From assembly GCF_011386835.1 (NCBI RefSeq), contig NC_088800.1, forward strand, positions 56,449,439 to 56,513,438: 64,000 nucleotides of DNA. Direction: 5' to 3'. Of this stretch, positions 1 through 13,800 are shown one piece after another (within the stretch, counting starts at the first letter, position 1; each line of letters begins with the position of its first letter). The translations under genes were made by a program, and so were the position numbers. Origin of the DNA: Chrysemys picta bellii. Taxonomy: Eukaryota > Chordata > Testudines > Emydidae. The notes below the pieces were generated by a model. That model searched no databases. It was not told the origin of the DNA and was given only the letters and a program-made list of their open reading frames with translations.

Positions 1-678
1 GAAGGGCAGGAGGAGCCATTCTCCAGTGTGCTGTGAAGAGTACATCCTCACTGAAGTCTGTGCCAGAGTTGGGATTTCCTACACAAAGCTTTGCCATTGG
101 CCTTGGAGGAGGCTGGAGGAACTGCCTATTTCAGGAAAGATCCCCTCCTTCTTGACTCCAGTACGTAGTGCATGGGAGACTGCACCTGCTTAACTGAGGT
201 GGATTATCCATTTGCTAGACTATGTCTACACTTAACCACTACTGCTGCACCGCTGTAGCACTTCAGTGTAGACACTTACTACAGTGACGAGGGGTTTTCC
301 CTTTGCTGTAATAAATCCACCTCCCAAAGAGGTGGTAGCTAGGTAGATGGAAGAATGCTAGTGTAGGCCAACCATTACTCACTTTCTGTTCCAGATATAA
401 AATGAGATGGAATGGCTAATCCATTGTCTGCAGCTATTGTCCTGGGCAGACGCCTCCTGACTTCATAGGCCCTTTGGATGTAGACCCAAGAGTTTAGAGT
501 CTTTGGGCTGTTCTACACCAGAAAATTAGACCCAGCTACAATAATATAAATAGAACATTTTGCAAGAGACAGAAGATGGGGGCATGAGGTCAGCACTGAC
601 ATGCACAAGCAATAGTGGAGGAACAATTCTACTGAATTATGCTGCTTTAGATGTTTGGTCAGGGTTCCCCCACATGAG
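1..678. other. Downstream flank with a terminal-inverted-repeat relic
   Basis: No gene seen. At about 218-385 there is a relic resembling the Harbinger-like elements elsewhere in the window: TATGTCTACACT on the left, GTGTAGACAC in the middle and GTGTAGGCC on the right. The remainder has no recognisable structure. Confidence 0.35.
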
Positions 679-1253
679 CAGGGCCGGCTTTAGGCCGATT
701 CAGCAGATTCGGCTGAATTGGGCCCCGCGCCAAGAGGGCCCCGCGCTGCAGCTGTCCACCCCGCCCCCAGCTCACTTCCCCCTCCTCCCCTCCCCTGAAC
801 GCTCCGCCCCCTCCCCTGCTTCCTGCGAATCAGAGATTCGCGGGAAGTCTGAAAAGAAGCAGGGGCGGGCCGGCAGCACAAGGTAAGTTGGGGTGGTGGG
901 GGCACGAGAAGGGCTCCGGGGAGGCGCGGCCCGTTCCCGCAGGCCCCAGCGGCTCTGGCCCGGCTTGGCTCCAGCCCGGCCCCCGCGGCGCCGCCCGGCC
1001 TGGCCCGGTCCCTGCGGCTCGGGTCCCCCCACGGCGCGGCTTCCGCAGCGCGGCTCGGGCCCACCCCCCCCCCCCCCCCCGGCGCGGCTCGGGTCTCCCC
1101 CCCCCCCCCGCGGCGCGGCTCGGGTCTCCCCGTCCCCCCCCGGCGCGGCTCGGGTCTCCCCGTCCCCACGGCGCGGCTTGATTCCTGGGGGCGGGGCTTG
1201 CAGCAAGCCCCGCCCCCAGGAATCGGGCCCCGCTCTTGCAAAATCCGGCCCTG
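679..1253. mobile_element. hAT-type non-autonomous element, GC-rich core
   Basis: Termini CAGGGCCGGCTTT and (right end) ATCCGGCCCTG form a short inverted repeat. It is flanked by an exact 8-bp duplication CACATGAG at 671-678 and 1254-1261, the length made by hAT transposases. The core holds tandem copies of a GGCGCGGCTCGGGTCTCCCC-like unit (about 1020-1180). No transposase is encoded. Confidence 0.85.
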
Positions 1254-3262
1254 CACATGAGGAAGGGAGATTACGGTTCAGCTTTTCTGCCAGTAACCCT
1301 GGCAGGAAGTGACCATTTCCATGTCTTTGCCTGCCTGTTCAGCGCTCTACGTGCAATGAGGTTGGTGCTCCCAGGCCAGTTCCTACTGGATACTTATGCA
1401 CACCACAAAAGCCACCAACATGGTCTCAGCAGAGAGGCCACGGACTGAATGGGTCACAAAGCCTGAACTCTCTTCTCCCTCGCACAGTGGGTTCCCTACA
1501 GCCAGGAAAGGGGACTCACTGGTGGGGAAGGGGGAACGTGCACTGCCGCTGTCTATGTTACGCTTGTTCTATGGAGAGATTACTTCAGCCTCCAGGGCAC
1601 CATCACCACACAATCATACCCATGAAAGAAGAGACTGGCTGGGACTGCAGAACTTTGTTTTACTTTTTATTTGATTTCTTGCCTTAGACATACAAATATA
1701 AAATCCCATTCCAGAAAGTGCTATTGCAGATTGGACGATTTCAAGTACAATTACATTTATTAAATTATAAAAACACGAAGCTTTAAAATTCACTATATAA
1801 AATAAAATTAAACCACAAATATTACAGCAAAAAAATCAAGTATTTAAATATTGGCATCTGCTCAAATTCTACCCGAGGTAATTGACAAAATATTTATTTC
1901 TCCCAGTAAAATTATGCAAGATAATTCTTTCCAATCATAGTGTTGGGGATGAAGAGGAATAAGAGTAACAAAATAATTACAGGGATTTACCCCCCTCACC
2001 CATCCCAAAGCTCAATGTGCTTCACAGCATTGAAAACTATATTAAAAAGGCATAAATTAGAGTATTATTGCTCCATCTAGTTAATATGCAGCATCCCAGC
2101 TGCAAATGCAGCATTCTATGTATGAAAGAGTTGCAAACAATTTATTACAATCCGCTAAGGCCAAGTGCTCAGCTTACAACTAATTAGTAACAACTGAAGG
2201 AAAAGTGCTAAAAACTGGTGATTAAGTTATAGGAATCCCAGAGTTTTTGAAATCCTGCTCCAACGAGGTACAAAATTACTAACGAGAGCCTTGCTACAGG
2301 AAGGGAAAGGAACAATAAGACAGAGACCCAAGCCTATAGCAGAATAACAAAGGCTGGTGGATTTGGGACATATCATCTCAATATAAAATCCTGACTTCAT
2401 GTTGCTTGGAACAACTAAAAAGTCAGACTACCACAACACTTAGTGTTACCACTCAGCATCTTCCATACAAATTCACATTACCTGTAGCATGGAGTGAAGA
2501 GATACAAGTGTTTCTAAACAACCTGCAATAGCCATAACCATTTTTTCCCCTTCCATCAGTGGCTTTTTCATCTAGGTACAATGAGTGTTATTCGCTCATC
2601 TGTATGTCTGTTTGAAAAAATTAATTTGTAAAGAAATATGGCAACCAATGTGAAGTTCTCGTTGCTGCTTCTACTCCAGGAGCAAGATGCAGGTCAACTC
2701 AGCTTTCAGGTCTTCCCCAGATTTACCTGCACCAAATCCAGCCCAGGCCCCCTGAAGAGTGTTTGTTGGAACTTTAAGTTAGCTGGTGACTGGATTAGTT
2801 GCTAGAGAAGGGTAAAGTTTGAGACTGTAAGCAGCTGGCAAAATGCTGGGCTATTTTTCAAAAGCCAAATAATCTTACCCAGAGAAAGGGCCCTTAATTA
2901 ACAGCTCTTACTCTCTTCCCTTCTCCCAACCACATGTTTTAAACAGAGCCTTTGCTGTCTTCCTCTGCAGCTGATCATCGTGAAGGAAGGATCCTTGATG
3001 TCAAATAGCAGTCAGACTCCATATCGTATACAGGAAATATACAACACACTACTCACATCAGATCTAAGTATGAAATAGTCAGCACCCTGAGGGAAAAGCC
3101 AGAAGTCACATACGTTGAACATCCACCAGGCCAGATGTTCAGGCACTGGCCTCCTTTTGCTTGACACAAATTGCACACAAATAGTTGCAGTTGCAATTTT
3201 GCCCCTGAAGTTTAGTTTGCTGAGGTGTCTGATCCCCTGGTTGGTACATGCACTTTGACATC
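1254..3262. other. AT-rich 3' flank of PGAP6, possible distal 3' UTR
   Basis: No coding exon found. On the minus strand AATAAA occurs at 2146-2141 and several times down to 1671-1666. These are the first canonical poly(A) signals I see beyond the PGAP6 stop, so an unusually long 3' UTR is possible. Alternatively a closer non-canonical signal is used and this is intergenic. Confidence 0.3.
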
Positions 3263-3270
3263 GGCATGAT

Positions 3271-3710
3271 CAGGGCTGTCCCTAGCTATTTTGGTGCTCG
3301 TGGGAGGGGGGGGAGGAGGGCTGTGTGGGGCCCTAGGCCTCCGTGGGGGAGGAGAGGGGGTTTGGCCACCTTCTGCGGGAAGTGGAGTGACCTGGCCCCG
3401 GCCTGCTCTGCTCCCCTGGCTCCCAGCCTTGGGAGGAGGGGGGAACTGCCCCCCAGCACTTGCTGGCAGCGCGGCTGGGAGCCAGGGGAGCGGAGCAGGC
3501 TGGGGCCGGGTTGCTCTACTTACCGGTGGGTGCAGGCCTGACTGCTTCTGGAGTCCTCAGGGGAGTGGGGCTGGGGCCGGGAAGAGGCGGGGCTGGGGCA
3601 GGGAAGAGCTGGAGCAGGGGCTAGAGTAGCATGCAGCTGCGCAGGGCACCAGGAAATTTCCTGGTGCCCTACACAGCTGCGTACTTTGCGTATGGGTAAG
3701 GACGGCCCTG
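3271..3710. mobile_element. hAT-type non-autonomous element
   Basis: Ends CAGGGCTGTCC and GGACGGCCCTG are inverted. Flanks GGCATGAT (3263-3270) and GACATGAT (3711-3718) are an 8-bp duplication with one mismatch. The interior is G-rich and non-coding. It is related, in reverse orientation, to 43768-44118: both carry GCGTATGG/CCATACGCAAAGTACGCAGC sequence next to one end. Confidence 0.85.
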
Positions 3711-3718
3711 GACATGAT

Positions 3719-4578
3719 CTCAGCTGTGGATGCTATAGCCGCCAAGGCATTTAAACAAACTCCAGCAGCTGCCGACCTGACACTTGATAGAAACAGGAGT
3801 GAAAACAGTAGCCTGATCTGGGGTTTGGTTCTTGTTTCAGTGGCAGAATTTCCACGTCAGTTATTATTCCCCCAATGCAAAGCTGGATGTGAAGGACTCA
3901 AACCCTTGAGCATATTATGGAGATGGGCAAAGGGGCAGCTAATTCTAGAATATATGGGCACAGTGTGCCTCTATTTCCATAGTTTTGCTTTGGGATGGGC
4001 AGCCCACCGCACCCCTGCAGCTCCCCAGTAACGCCAAGATGAGACAGACATGCCTTGCTGAAGGAGGCCACCGGCTCCAGCTAATACACAGCTGGGGTAG
4101 TTGCCCTTTCCATGGCAAAGGGAGGTGAGATCACAGGAACTCCTAGTGGAAACAAAGCCAGGTACCATCCTGGAGCCCTCTGCGAGGAGTTGGCATCTAG
4201 AGAGGAGCTCTGGTGCCAGAGACCTCACTATGGTAGGTAACAGCGAGCCCCAGACCAGCTGCCATGGCTGGAAGGAATGGAGCTCTCGGCTTTTTGGTGG
4301 CATGTGGATGCAGGCTATTCCTTTCTTTATAAAACACATTAGAAGCCTCTCCCTATCCCGTGGAGGGGTGTGGGGACTCCTTGTCACCATTTTCCCCAGA
4401 GGCAGAGGCCCAGCATCTGCAGTCAAACCTGCTCCTGCCATTGTGCTGCCCTGGCTAGCCAGCAAAAACATTACTGAGTTCTGAGCATGCACAGGTGGCA
4501 GTTCTCACTCGTCTGGAGAAGGGGGGCCCAAGCAAGTCCTCCATCCCATTGGCCTGTGGCCCTGCACGCCAGCCCGAC
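3719..4578. other. Sequence just downstream of the PGAP6 stop
   Basis: Presumed proximal 3' UTR on the minus strand. No canonical AATAAA was seen here, and no other gene or repeat was recognised. Confidence 0.3.
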
Positions 4579-4875
4579 TCAGGTCACTGCATAGAGCTCC
4601 TCGCGGTCATTTTTGCATATCTGATAGCGACAGATGAGCTTCTGTGACCAGGCCCAGGGATTCTTATGCTTATCACGAGGCGGGAGTAGGAAAGCCACGC
4701 TGCTGGCCACCAGGATGTGCCAGATGCTGTGCGTGTAGTAGTAGTTGTCACTGGTTTCCATGAATGCATACACCGAGATGGCGACGAAAGCCAAGGTGAT
4801 CCCTGGAATGAGGTAGAAAACCCAGCGCTTCCATGAGGTGGGGTAGCAATGGCGGCGCTTCACTCCGTGGTAAAC
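4579..4875 (-). CDS. PGAP6: PGAP6 exon 13: C-terminal membrane domain and stop
   Basis: Begins [15 protein letters not shown], continues through two hydrophobic segments and the HSIWH motif (H728, H732, the paired CREST histidines), and ends [15 protein letters not shown] followed by TGA at 4581-4579. The C-terminus matches the family end exactly in pattern, so the stop is the natural one. The acceptor GCCTTTAG precedes 4875. Confidence 0.95.
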   Translation of the reverse strand, partial: VYHGVKRRHCYPTSWKRWVFYLIPGITLAFVAISVYAFMETSDNYYYTHSIWHILVASSVAFLLPPRDKHKNPWAWSQKLICRYQICKNDREELYAVT

Positions 4876-7800
4876 CTAAAGGCACAATACCAGAGAAGGG
4901 TTATAGCAGCACAGACCCACCTCTTCTGTGGGGACCAGCAGACGCTCACACTGGTACCCGGGGATCCAGCCAGGAGGGGAACAAAGTGATAACTAAGAGG
5001 TCTGCACCTCCCAGCAAGAGAGGTCACTTGTACCATCTCAGTCCTGAGGAAGGAAGCTTAGAGTCTGCCCCAGCATGATGCAATGCCTGGACCTGTCTAT
5101 TTTGTATTCCAGGCCCAAAATACCTTCAGTTAATAGAACAACCAAGTTACACATTTAAACACATGGAGTTAGCAATGCCCAAGTCACAGTCGCTGTACCT
5201 TTAAAGGCCCAGAGCACATATGTAGCCAGCAATCACAGTTCAGCCATGAGACGTGCTGGTGAGTTAGAGCTGCCAGAGCAGCTGGGCCGGGCCAGGCTGA
5301 GATTGGTAACCTGGGAATTCCTCAGTTAACTTGTGGCAACAAGTTAAGGAAGAGACAGAAGTTGAAAGCACCTAAGCCTTCCCCTTTACCAGGGTCAGTG
5401 TATCCCCAGGTCATCCTGATCCATGGGCGGAGGGGAGGCTGCCTGAGGCCTGCTCATTGGGGCAGTCAGGGATCTCATCCCACTCAGCCACTGTTGCAGC
5501 TCCTCCCAGATTCCACCTTGTTAAAAACATGTTTCTGAAAGCAGTAACAAATGGAGCACAGCCCCAGCCCAGCAGTCACTTACCCATGCCATGATCATGA
5601 TGATGAGAGCAAAAAGACAGGGGCCCATCATGTTCCAAATCCCTCTGCGGTCCAGCTGCAGGGACATGGCAATTAACAGGGTCCCCAGCACAAAGAGAAC
5701 CTAAGCAAGACAAGAGGACAACACTGACATCAGGAACGTACCTACCAGACTACCTTGCAGTGCTGTGCAGCGCACTGTAGTCACTTGGCTCCTGTGGCTG
5801 CCAATGTCCTAACTCAAATGCAGGGTCCCTGGAAGGGAGAATCCTGCAGAGAGGTGCCGGAATCTGGATGGGATACAACAGTGCAGCATAAAAAATGCCA
5901 CCTGGACAGACAGAAGCGCCACACTTGCCCTGCCAATGTGGCTCTGGAACAGCAGGTTCAGTGCTGAGCACACCGTGATGCTGAGAAACTGGAGAGGGTC
6001 AGAGAAGAGCAACAGAAAAGCTCTTTGGGGGCAGGGACGGTCTTGGTGTTGTGTTTTTACACAGCAGGCCCTGGCCCAAGCTGGGCTCCACAGTGCTTCC
6101 CCAAAACAAATAGTCGGGAAGCTGCAGGAGCCAAGTTCTGAGGAGAGATTACAGTTTGGCTCAGTGAGGGCGAATAAAGGAGACGCGTGACGGTCTACAG
6201 CTAACTGAAGGGGGATGGCACAAAGGGGCGAGGGGGAACGGATCCAGTCAGGAGGGGAAGATTCAGCTGAATGTATTGCAGCAGCACACAGGTAGGGTGA
6301 CTAGACAGGAAGTGTGAAAAATCGGGATGGGGTGGGGGGTAATAGGAGCCTATATAAGAAAAAGACCCAAAAATTGGGACTGTCCCTATAAAATTGGGAC
6401 ATCTGGTCACCCTACACACAGGCCCTAGTCAGGCTCTGGGTGCTGCACAAACACAGAATATAACGCAGGCTTTGCCCCAAAGAACTCATTCTCTAATTTG
6501 ACACATGGAGAAATGACACCGCCGAGGGGTTAAGTGGCCAGTGAGCCTGAGACACTGGGCCTGCCTGAAGTCCCGAGCCCCCTCAACCCCATCTGCACCC
6601 AGCAGGGTGAAGGCGCTCTGTCTCTGAGCCAGGCCAAGCATCTCGCACCGGGCACATAAAACCCTGGGCCACTTTGGAACATGCCTTGGCCCAGGTCACG
6701 CAGCCCGTCAGCGGCAGAGTCAGGACCAGAACCCAGCTCTCCTACCCCCCAACCCTTTGCTTTCACAACAGCCCAGCTTTGCGCTCTGGGGCTAGCAGGA
6801 AAAGAAATGGTTAAACAGCCAGTCTCAGTCAGTTGTGACAAGCAACTTCCTGCACCGCAGGTCTCAGCCTCGACATTCCCCTGGGTTCTTCAGTTAAAAC
6901 GGATCTCTGAAGGACCAGGGCAGGAGGAAACTTGCCCTCTCCCTACTCTGCTAGTTGGGTGGGTGTCAGGATAGGAATCACAATGGTCCTGGTGGGTCAG
7001 TACCATTCACAGACTGCCCAGGATTTGCAGTCCTAACTTAGCCACACATTCAGTTGCACATTCATTCGCCGAGTCACTGCTGCATGGAGAATTTGTTTGG
7101 AAGTTGAATTAAAATCCCTTCAGCCATTTTAGAAAAGTGTTTTTTTAAATGGATGAAAAAATGCCATTTTCCCACTTCAGAAGACAGATCCCGGGTCTGG
7201 TTCTTTGCTTGGAGAGGCCGGGTGGTTCCACCAACACGTGGGATGGAGGGGTTAAACTGAGCAGGCGTGTTGGCCTCTCCCAGCTTTACCCAGCTGAGCG
7301 AGAAGGCAGGCAGTACCCAAGCGCAGACCTACCTAACCCTGTCAGCCCTTGCCTTTCTGCATGCTCACAATATGGATATTTGAGTAATCAATCATTAAGC
7401 CCCACCCTACTGAAATGAATGGGGCAATTCATCCGTCTCAGAGCTATTGCTTCAGGGTCTGCAGGGAGCCTGAGACCAGGGGCTGAGAGGGCGATGAACT
7501 CCTATTCATCTCTAGGAGTTTGACTCAAACCAGCTCTGGAGGGCCCAATACTGGCGCAGCCGAGGACTCTGTGTGGGGAAGGTCCCGTTTTCCACCATCC
7601 CAGCACAGCTCTGCTTGGGTAGCACTGGCAGGGCCCCCACACAGACAGACTCCAGCCTGCCTGAGCCATGGTCAAGGAATGGGGAGGCCCAGTCTCCCCA
7701 AAGAGAAGTAGCAGCTGTCCCCATTAGCCCAGCAGATGGCTCATGTGGCACCCCCGCCACCCCAAGCAGGATGGTAGGGCCATAGGGGACCGGCACCCGA

Positions 7801-10800
7801 GTGGGGCTGTGCCAAGGGCCCTGGGTTGCCTTAACAGACATCAAGCCAAATACCAAGGACATTCAGGGCTTTTACATTTATGAACATTTAGAATCCCAGG
7901 GGCCACTGACACAGGTACAAGGGCGCAGAGCAGCACAAAACAGCGGGCATGGAGCCTGCAATACTAGTCAGCCTTTGGCAAGCCATGTGCTGCTATGTCA
8001 CCTCTGGCCTGATCCAAAGCCCAGTGAAGTCACTGGAATCTATCCATCAACTACAGCGGCCTTTGGCTTGGGCCCCAAGAGCACAGTAACCTTTGCTCAC
8101 TTGGACCAGTTAGTTATGGAAATAGGGCTCTCTCAAAATCTCCTAGAAATTTAAATGCAAAAGGCCAATCCCACAACACTGATACAGGGTGCAGGCTGCA
8201 TGGCTAGGGTTACCATACTTAACAAATAAAAAAAAGAGGACCCTCCATGGGGTCCTGGCCCCGCCCATTTCCCCACCCCAGCCCGCCCCAACTCCACCCC
8301 TTCCCCGCCCCAACCCTGCCCCCTCCTCCCTCCCACTCCCAGCCACGCGGAAAGGGCTGCCCAAGCACTACCGGCTTCACAGTTTGCCGGGCAGCCCTCA
8401 GACCCTGCGCCCCCGGCCGGCGCTTCCCCAGCACAGCTGGAGCCTGGGAGGGGAAGCCCCCAGCCGGGGGCGCAGGGTCTGGAGGCTGCCCGGCAAACCG
8501 TGAAGCCGGTAGCGCTTGGGCTTCGGGCAGCCCCCTTGCCTCCAGACCCTGTGCCCCCAGCCGGGCACTTCCCCTCCCGGGCTCCGGCGGCGCTGGGTCC
8601 GGAGGTATGGGGGCTGCCCAAAGCCCGTAGCGCTCGGCTCTTAAACAGAGCCGAAGAGTCGGGGAGGAGCAGAGCCGCCGCGGCCGGAGGCTCTGCTCCT
8701 CCCCTGACTCTTGGGCTCTGTTTAAGAGCCGAGCTACCCCAGCGCTACCGGCTTCGGGCAGCCCCCATGCCTCCGGACCCTGCGCTGCCGGAGCCCGGGA
8801 GGGGAAGTGCCCGGCCGGCGGCGCAGGGTCCAGAGGCAAGGGGGCTGCCTGAAGCCCACAGCGCTCGGGCAGCTCGGCTCTTAAACAGAGCCGAAGAGTC
8901 AGGGGAGGAGCAGAGCCGCCGCAGGAGGGGAAGTGCCTGGCCGGCATTTTCCCGGACATGTTCGGCTTTTTGGCAATTCCCCCCGGACGGGGCTTTGAGT
9001 GCTGAAAAGCCGGACATGTCCGGGAAAAAACGGACGTATGGTAACCCTATGCATGGTCCAGTGCTCAGGAAGCCAGGAAATGCCAGTGTTGCAGTTAACA
9101 TGCAGCCGTAGTGCTTGTCTGTATTAAAAATGTTGCACTGGCTTTTAAACTAAACTGATCTTGTGAAACAGATTCCCTTTTCTATAGGGCAGGCCTTTGA
9201 ATCATATGTACACATTACAGGAGATCCCTTCCTTGTGCGATAACGGGAATGGAGAGTCTACGGCTGTAGGAGATGGGTTGGACTGGCTGGTAGACTGTGG
9301 AATTAAGAGCAGAATAACAGCCGTTGTGCTGATCCTTGAGTGTTTCATGTTGCAGGGTGACTGATGCTTTGTGCAGCGAATGCCTGTTACTCACATATTT
9401 TAAGATTTTCTTCACTCGGGCCATACACAGGATCGTCACCCAAATGGCGACTACGGAGCCCAGGAAGTCGCAGTACTGCAGAGTGTCGTAATCCATGATG
9501 CACATCACAGCAACTCCTGGCTGGTCACACGCATGGTAGAACTAGAGGCAGGGAACAAGAAGAGCCAAGTGCAGCAGAAGACCGACATGCTCGCATGGCC
9601 AAGCTCCTTTTTGGACGGAGTTGGTAGACAAATACAAAAGGCTCAGCCCTGGAGCTACGAGTACCTGCAGGGAGGGTCTCCTGGTGCCTTGTTGCAGGCA
9701 CGGAGAGCATCTGCTTTTGAACTGTATTTGTTGGTGACAGGCCTGCCAAGGGCTGAGGGGAAGGAAACGTTGGTTTCTCAACAGACTCAGCAGCCCATCT
9801 GCAAGTGCCTGGGACAGATCAGTCTCATGTGACATCCCTATTCACGTCCCCGAGATCTTGCCAAGGGTTCCCCGGCTGAGAGGGGAAAGGGAGCACCTGA
9901 TGTTTCTAGTGTCAAATTGCTGCAAAGCAAACAGGTTTTGAAGGCAGTGGCGGTTTTGCTCTGCAGTTCACCCATAGGGCCCAAGAATTGGGCAGAGGGA
10001 GGGGAGGCTGGGCAATTTTGTTCTTTGGAGACTGCTCTGTTTGAAGTCATAGTAGCAGCACCCCACACCCACATTCCCCTTCTGCAGACCTCCTTGCTGC
10101 CCTGCTCAGTCATGACTAATGCCTGCCCTTCACCTCCTTGCAGAGATTCAGTTGCCTCATTGGCTTGTTGGGTTCCCTGCACTCAGTGCGGGAGGAACTA
10201 GGAACAGCCCTGGGTGTATTCCCCAGGGCTCCCGTCCCAATCTGCTGTGGGGGAGTGGAGGGGCTGTTCTGGTACTAGACGTGTCATACTTTAGATATGA
10301 TCCCTTATGATCCCTCTCATAGGCTATGTGGAAGGTCCAGGCTCCAGGTCACTATCCCAGCTAGCCAAGGCAGAGTGTGAGCTTTCACTGAGCGCACTGT
10401 GGCTGCCTCCCCCTGGCCTGCATGGTCCATGTCTGCCTCAGGCCCCACAGAGGGGTGCACCCAGTCTTAGAGAGAATGGATCCCACTGGGAGACAGGGTA
10501 ATTAACATACAAGACAAGCACCCCACCCCCGCAAAGCTCTCCCATGGTTCCCATTGATCAGGCTCCGGCTGGGACGCTAACATGACATTGGAAGGAGGCA
10601 GGCTGATGAGGATGTTTTTCATGCCAAGTTTCGGATGGAGCGGCAGCCCTGTCAGGTTCACCAGCACGGGCAAAGGGTTCACATGGGGCCGGGCATGTGT
10701 GTTTTAACGGGTCTGTTCTCCACTGGTGGTGCCCGGCTGATGGCAGTGAGTGTTCCCAAGAACTGTGGGGGCTATAGGAAGAGAGCACCCTCCCTACTAA

Positions 10801-13800
10801 GCCTCTCCCCCTCAGGTACAGAGAAGCGGACTACAGGAGCAGTCAATTTGAGGGTGTGGGTAGTGGAGTGGTTATAGCCTCTGGGGAGGGCCCAGCACCT
10901 CACACCAACTTGCTGCTGGGTGGCAGAGTGAACAGACATGACTTACCGTGGAGAAGAACATGGTGTAGGTGTAAACAGAGGCCTCCACCAGGTAGTAGCG
11001 ATACAGAGCAACTGCAATGGCTGGCAGGAACATGAGGTTACTGAGCGTGAGAAGAAGGGTGGCCAGATTCTGTGAGCCGACAGACTGGGCTTTAGTGTTA
11101 TCAGTGCAGCTCCATCCGCCCCAACCTGGCACACAGCAGAGGGAGGTTACAATGGCACGTCTCCAGGGCTTCCATAACATACCAACAGCTGTCCAAGGAT
11201 TCCCTAGCAAAGGCGCACACAATCCATCCCCACATGTGACAAATTCCACATCCCTCTCAATCTCCTCTCTCCATATCCTGTGGGTGAACAAATGCACTTG
11301 CTGCATTAGCCATCTGCCTATTCCCCTGCTCCTGCAACCCCAGGCTCTGTTGCAGCAGCTTAGCTTGGCAGGGAATGGGGCAGACTGCACCTTCAGGAAG
11401 GATTCCTGTGCTGGGGTCACAGTGATTCCAATAGGCAATGTGCATCGGCTGGTCAAATCCACAGTAACAAGAGACAAATGGACACTACACCCCTTCCTGC
11501 TCCTAGTGCTTAGCCAAGGGTCCCAGGTAACATGGCTCCAACTGCCCATCTGAAACCTTCAGCCAGTGACACTCCTGCTCTCAGCACACAGTGATGTGCC
11601 AGCCCCGGGAGGGGTGCGGTCTCCAATTTACACTGGCACTGGCCCAGACCCCAAAACCTGGGGAACATCCCAACAGAGCCTAACCCTTATTTTGGAGAGG
11701 TTTCCATACTGCTCCTGTACAGTGGGGGTTATCAGCTGTCGATGGACTGCACAGGGTCTGTCAATCCCTCCTGGAGGTCAGGGCTCTCTCCATCTCCAGG
11801 GTGACTCAACAGGCATTCCCTACTTGCTAAGCTATTTTTCAGACACGGTGATCAGTGGCTTGGGGCATGATGCTCTCCAGTGGGTGGGGGCTCAAAAGGG
11901 GAGATTCCTACAAAGTCAGAGAACCAGGATTGAAAACCAACGCCACAGTTTACAGAGGAGGCTGCGTTCTCGCTCTAGGGCCACATGGCTGCAGCCAAAT
12001 AGCCAGGAAGCAACTGGCTGGAATTTGAAGACAGCCAGGAGTTTTGGGCAAATTTCACCTCTGTGTCTGTGAGGAGCTAACGATTTTCTCAAGTTTGTGC
12101 AAAGCTGGAAGGATATGTTAAGTAATTACTGTGAAACCCCAGACTGCAGTGGGTTGGCCAGCCACTTGCTCTGAGCCATTGAGAGTCCCAGGTCCAGGAC
12201 TGTGGGTTAGTTTTGATTGGATGCCAATTCTGTTGATTGACTGGATGGGCGTTGCTCTCCAGAACAGGTTTGTAGGGTGAATGTTCAGTTAGGAATTGCA
12301 GAGCTCCTGCCAACACTCTCCAGTATTCATTGGCCCTGCTAGGACACTCGTGGAAAGGTCCAAGAAGTGCAAAATGCTGGGTTTGATGTGCCTGCATGTT
12401 TTCAGAAAAGACTTGGAAGGGTTCACCCAGCTCTGCAATTTAGGAGGAAAGTCTAGAAGCCCATCTGTGAATTCTAAGTGCTGACCTCATCATAATACAA
12501 TGAATAGTGTAGAGTACATGGGACCTAACCATGTCTCAGGAACTGGGCTAAGGTCTACAGGGACATGGCTCTATCCCATCCACACTGTAACTCTTAGACA
12601 TGTTGCAAGAGTCAGGGAACAGGCACCCCCCGATGGCTGCATGGGGCCTAACACATACAGGCAACCAGCCAAGTCATCCTGCATCTTCCTTGGGCTATTT
12701 TCTATTTGATACAGACTCATGGCTCGCAAAGCCAAGAAACATGTAGGAGCACTTTGTGGATCACTGCATTCCTAAGGGTGAGAGGCCTTTGTCTCACTGC
12801 CAGTAGCCTGGCCCAGAAGTGCCTACCTTGCTGTCCTTTAGTGATGCCACTGGAAGATCACGGTCTTGGAGCTACTTTCATAAGGAAGGGGAAGTTGGGC
12901 CTAGAGCAGCAAGCGCTGCAGCCAGAGGGCCCTTCCCCAGGTGTTCCAAGCTGGAGGTGGCTGTGGCCACTGCAGGTGGGCTATTCCAGTGCTCCTCACT
13001 AGCACGGGGGTCTCTGAGCATTGCCTGTGCAGGGGCTGCATGGGGTGCTATGGTTTCACCCTACACTCTCCAGCTCTTGGAGCCCCTGGACTCCACTGCC
13101 TGCACATCAGAGTCCCTACACAGGAAACGGGAAGTTTTGCCTCAGGGTGGACATGCAGGCCTGCCGGAAGGCTAGCCCAGGCTCCGGAGAGAGAGGGGAC
13201 TCACCAGCTTTACAGCTGCAACCGGCGTAGAGGTAGCCATGTCTTCTCAGAAGACTGCACTGTCCATATGTCCCACAGTCGTCAAAGCAGGGGGTGAGGT
13301 ATGTGGAGACAGTCACTTTGGCTTTCGCTTTGTTACATTCTCTGCAGCCAGAGGAGATTTGACTGTCAGATGAGCCTGAATGTGCAGAGTCACCTGCTGC
13401 CAACAGAACGCACTTTGATCCCCTCCCCCAGGTAACAAAGGGCTAGTACACAACTTGGAGCCCCTCCCTGCACTGGGGCCAGGAGATCCTGGGGCTGATG
13501 TCACCCCGGCAGTCCCCCTGTTCAGTGTGCTGGGCTCCCTGTGCTGCGCTGCCAGTGACCTGATCTCCACTGATAGACTTGCCCCTCTCCAGGGGCTGGA
13601 GGAAAGCTGAGGACAGCGGGCACCTCTCTGGGGAGCCAACCCTTCCCCTGCTGCATGCTACAGAGCAGCCATAACAGTACCAAAGTGGTGTGCCAAGGCC
13701 TCCAGAGCCTCATGGACCACAGTAATAAATGGGTATGGGAAGGGTGTTTGTGGGGGCTCCTCAGAACTAGCAGGTTAGAGAAACCTCCCCCCGGGTATCA

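Noticed and set aside
690..1258. Long Gly/Arg/Pro-rich reading frames on both strands
   Set aside because: They lie in GC-rich tandem repeats within a hAT element with clear borders and have no family features.
4101..4492. Open frames on both strands downstream of the PGAP6 stop
   Set aside because: No recognised motif, no splice support, and they overlap each other.
8219..8959. 246 aa minus-strand frame
   Set aside because: It falls inside the TA-flanked element; composition-driven, repeated blocks, and frames on the other strand equally open.
11017..11553. 178 aa plus-strand frame
   Set aside because: Antisense of PGAP6 exon 10 and intron; the exon on the other strand explains the conservation.
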